From contig DASC01000023.1 in assembly GCA_002503595.1 (NCBI GenBank), positions 1-5,748 of the forward strand: a stretch of 5,748 nt of DNA, given 5' to 3'. The notes under the pieces were generated by a model, which saw nothing but the letters and a program-made list of their open reading frames with translations, was not told the DNA's origin and ran no database searches. The translations under genes and the position numbers were made by a program. Below, piece after piece: positions 4,761 through 5,748 of this stretch. The DNA is from Candidatus Methanogaster sp. UBA203 (GTDB taxonomy: Archaea > Halobacteriota > Methanosarcinia > Methanosarcinales > Methanogasteraceae). Within the stretch, counting starts at the first letter, position 1. Each line of letters opens with the position of its first letter.

Positions 4761-4777
4761 TAAACTTAAACCTTTCG
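4761..4777 (-). promoter_or_regulatory. Archaeal BRE/TATA promoter of the nine-gene operon
   Basis: On the minus strand CGAAAGG (4777-4771, BRE-like) runs directly into TTTAAGTTTA (4770-4761, TATA-like). The TATA centre is about 25 nt upstream of the A of ATG 4740, the normal archaeal distance to the transcription start. Transcription therefore probably begins at or beside that ATG, giving a leaderless message for the first gene. The downstream genes all have ribosome binding sites or overlaps. Confidence 0.65.
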
Positions 4778-4841
4778 GTGACGCCGATATCTCAGCATCC
4801 CACACACCATTTCCCGAAAGATTCTTTGCTACGACAAATGA

Positions 4842-5657
4842 TCACAACTCTGCATCATCCCACGTAAGCGCGCTTGCAAGCATGATCGCGTCCGAAAACT
4901 TAACCTTCGCCCGTGACGTGTCCACAAAGACCAGATCCGCAAGCACAGGTGCGCCAAATCCGCCACCGCCGCCAAGGAATGTCAGCGTGCGAAAGATCAG
5001 GTTTCCTGTGATCCCATCGGGCGCAACAATGACGTTTGCATTCCTGATCGCATCCTCAATGAGGATTCCGTAGTGTTTCGCATCGATCCCGAGTTCACAG
5101 AGTCGCTCTGCGACAACTTCGCCATCAGCAAGACTCCGGTCCACGATCTCGCTCCTGCCAGCGTCCTCGAATCTGCCGCCTGAAAGAACAGCCACCTTTT
5201 CCCTTATCCCAAATCTTCTGATGGTATTTACGCTTTTAGAGACCAGATCGACCCTGTCTGCCACCGAATTTCCTTCATCGATCCCGACCGGCACAAGGAA
5301 GAACAAAACGCCGTCAGCGGTTGTGAGGAGCGCAAGTCTCTCCAGTCTCGAAACTCCAAGCACGCTCTTTAAGTACCCGAGGGTCTTTGTGGCGCCAAGC
5401 GTGCCGCGGACAGCGGCATCGATCCGCCTGCTAACGAGTCGGTCCACCAGTTCAACTTCTGGTTTATCCGAATAGATGATCTCAAGATCGGTGCCGGTTG
5501 CAGACAGCTCCTTCTCGTCCCCGATCAGCACAACATCTGCGAACCGGCGTGCGCTCTTGATATCTGAGATCAAGGACTCGCTTGCCGTGCCACCTGCGAT
5601 GCCGATTCCGACACGCGCTCTGCACGCCTTCGCCCTGTTCCGGATCGTCTCTATCAT
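4842..5657 (-). CDS. mtxX: MtxX, methanogenesis marker protein 4 (phosphotransacetylase-like fold)
   Basis: The product (271 aa from the chosen start) matches the MtxX/methanogenesis marker 4 family, related to phosphate acetyl/butyryl transferases. It is almost confined to methanogens and relatives and has no established reaction. Matching segments are ARVGIGIAGG (14-23), AAVRGTLGATKTLGYL (81-96), LLTTADGVLFFLVPVGIDEG (110-129), VLSGGRFEDAGRSEIVDRSL (157-176), HYGILIEDA (195-203), VIVAPDGITGNLIFRTLTFL (209-228) and VFVDTSRAKVKFSDAIMLAS (243-262). The start is uncertain. I use ATG 5657 (MIETIRNRAK), which gives a family-like N-terminus. ATGs at 5666 and 5675 are alternatives within a short repeat. 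The frame also remains open past a TTG at 5732 to the window edge. No ribosome binding site is clear, so coupling to an upstream gene outside the window is likely. It is separated from the downstream operon by its own TGA and a new promoter. Confidence 0.9.
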   Translation of the reverse strand: MIETIRNRAKACRARVGIGIAGGTASESLISDIKSARRFADVVLIGDEKELSATGTDLEIIYSDKPEVELVDRLVSRRIDAAVRGTLGATKTLGYLKSVLGVSRLERLALLTTADGVLFFLVPVGIDEGNSVADRVDLVSKSVNTIRRFGIREKVAVLSGGRFEDAGRSEIVDRSLADGEVVAERLCELGIDAKHYGILIEDAIRNANVIVAPDGITGNLIFRTLTFLGGGGGFGAPVLADLVFVDTSRAKVKFSDAIMLASALTWDDAEL

Positions 5658-5748
5658 GTCAGTCATGTCAATCATGTCGATCGGGTCTATCTTGTGTATC
5701 GGGTCTTTGGTATCTCGCGTTGCGGTGACCAAAAACCCGGAGACTTTT

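Overview
The window comes from an anaerobic archaeon, probably a methanogen or a methane/alkane-oxidising relative in the Euryarchaeota/Halobacteriota. The evidence is the methanogenesis-marker protein MtxX at the right end, a DUF134 (UPF0251) regulator, an Mrp/NBP35 ATPase, archaeal-type TATA/BRE promoter signals, and small glycine-rich DUF5320 and NifX-like proteins that typically cluster in such genomes. Genus cannot be determined from sequence alone. Every supported gene is on the minus strand, so the window reads from right to left.

Layout in transcription order. (1) mtxX (about 5657-4842), whose upstream part runs off the window. (2) A 101-bp gap holding a BRE/TATA element and a 14-bp palindrome. 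(3) A tightly packed nine-gene operon: DUF134 regulator with a zinc ribbon (4740-4279), Mrp/NBP35 Fe-S carrier ATPase (4260-3442), a NifX-like domain fused to a glycine-rich linker and coiled coil (3436-2813), DUF5320 protein C (2807-2514), a two-cluster ferredoxin with a Gly/Arg tail (2517-2116), a 50-aa aromatic/Gly-Arg microprotein (2113-1961), DUF5320 protein B (1958-1662), DUF5320 protein A (1656-1390), and a 59-aa Gly-Arg zinc ribbon (1393-1214). The two microproteins are short and easily missed. (4) A perfect stem-loop plus T-run that looks like a terminator (1192-1229). (5) An IscU/NifU-type scaffold gene (1177-707) overlapping by ATGA a NifX-like gene (710-364) broken by two frameshifts and an in-frame TGA. 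(6) 363 bp at the left end without a convincing gene.

How the genes may work together. The set combines an Fe-S scaffold (IscU-like), an Fe-S carrier/insertion ATPase (Mrp), metallocluster-binding NifX-like proteins, an electron-donating ferredoxin, zinc ribbons and a Cys-rich regulator. That combination suggests assembly or trafficking of a metal-sulfur cofactor. Four of the operon's proteins end in the same coiled coil with an identical heptad register, and four carry Gly/Arg-rich tracts. I infer that they co-assemble into one multiprotein scaffold. The substrate and the client enzyme are unknown.
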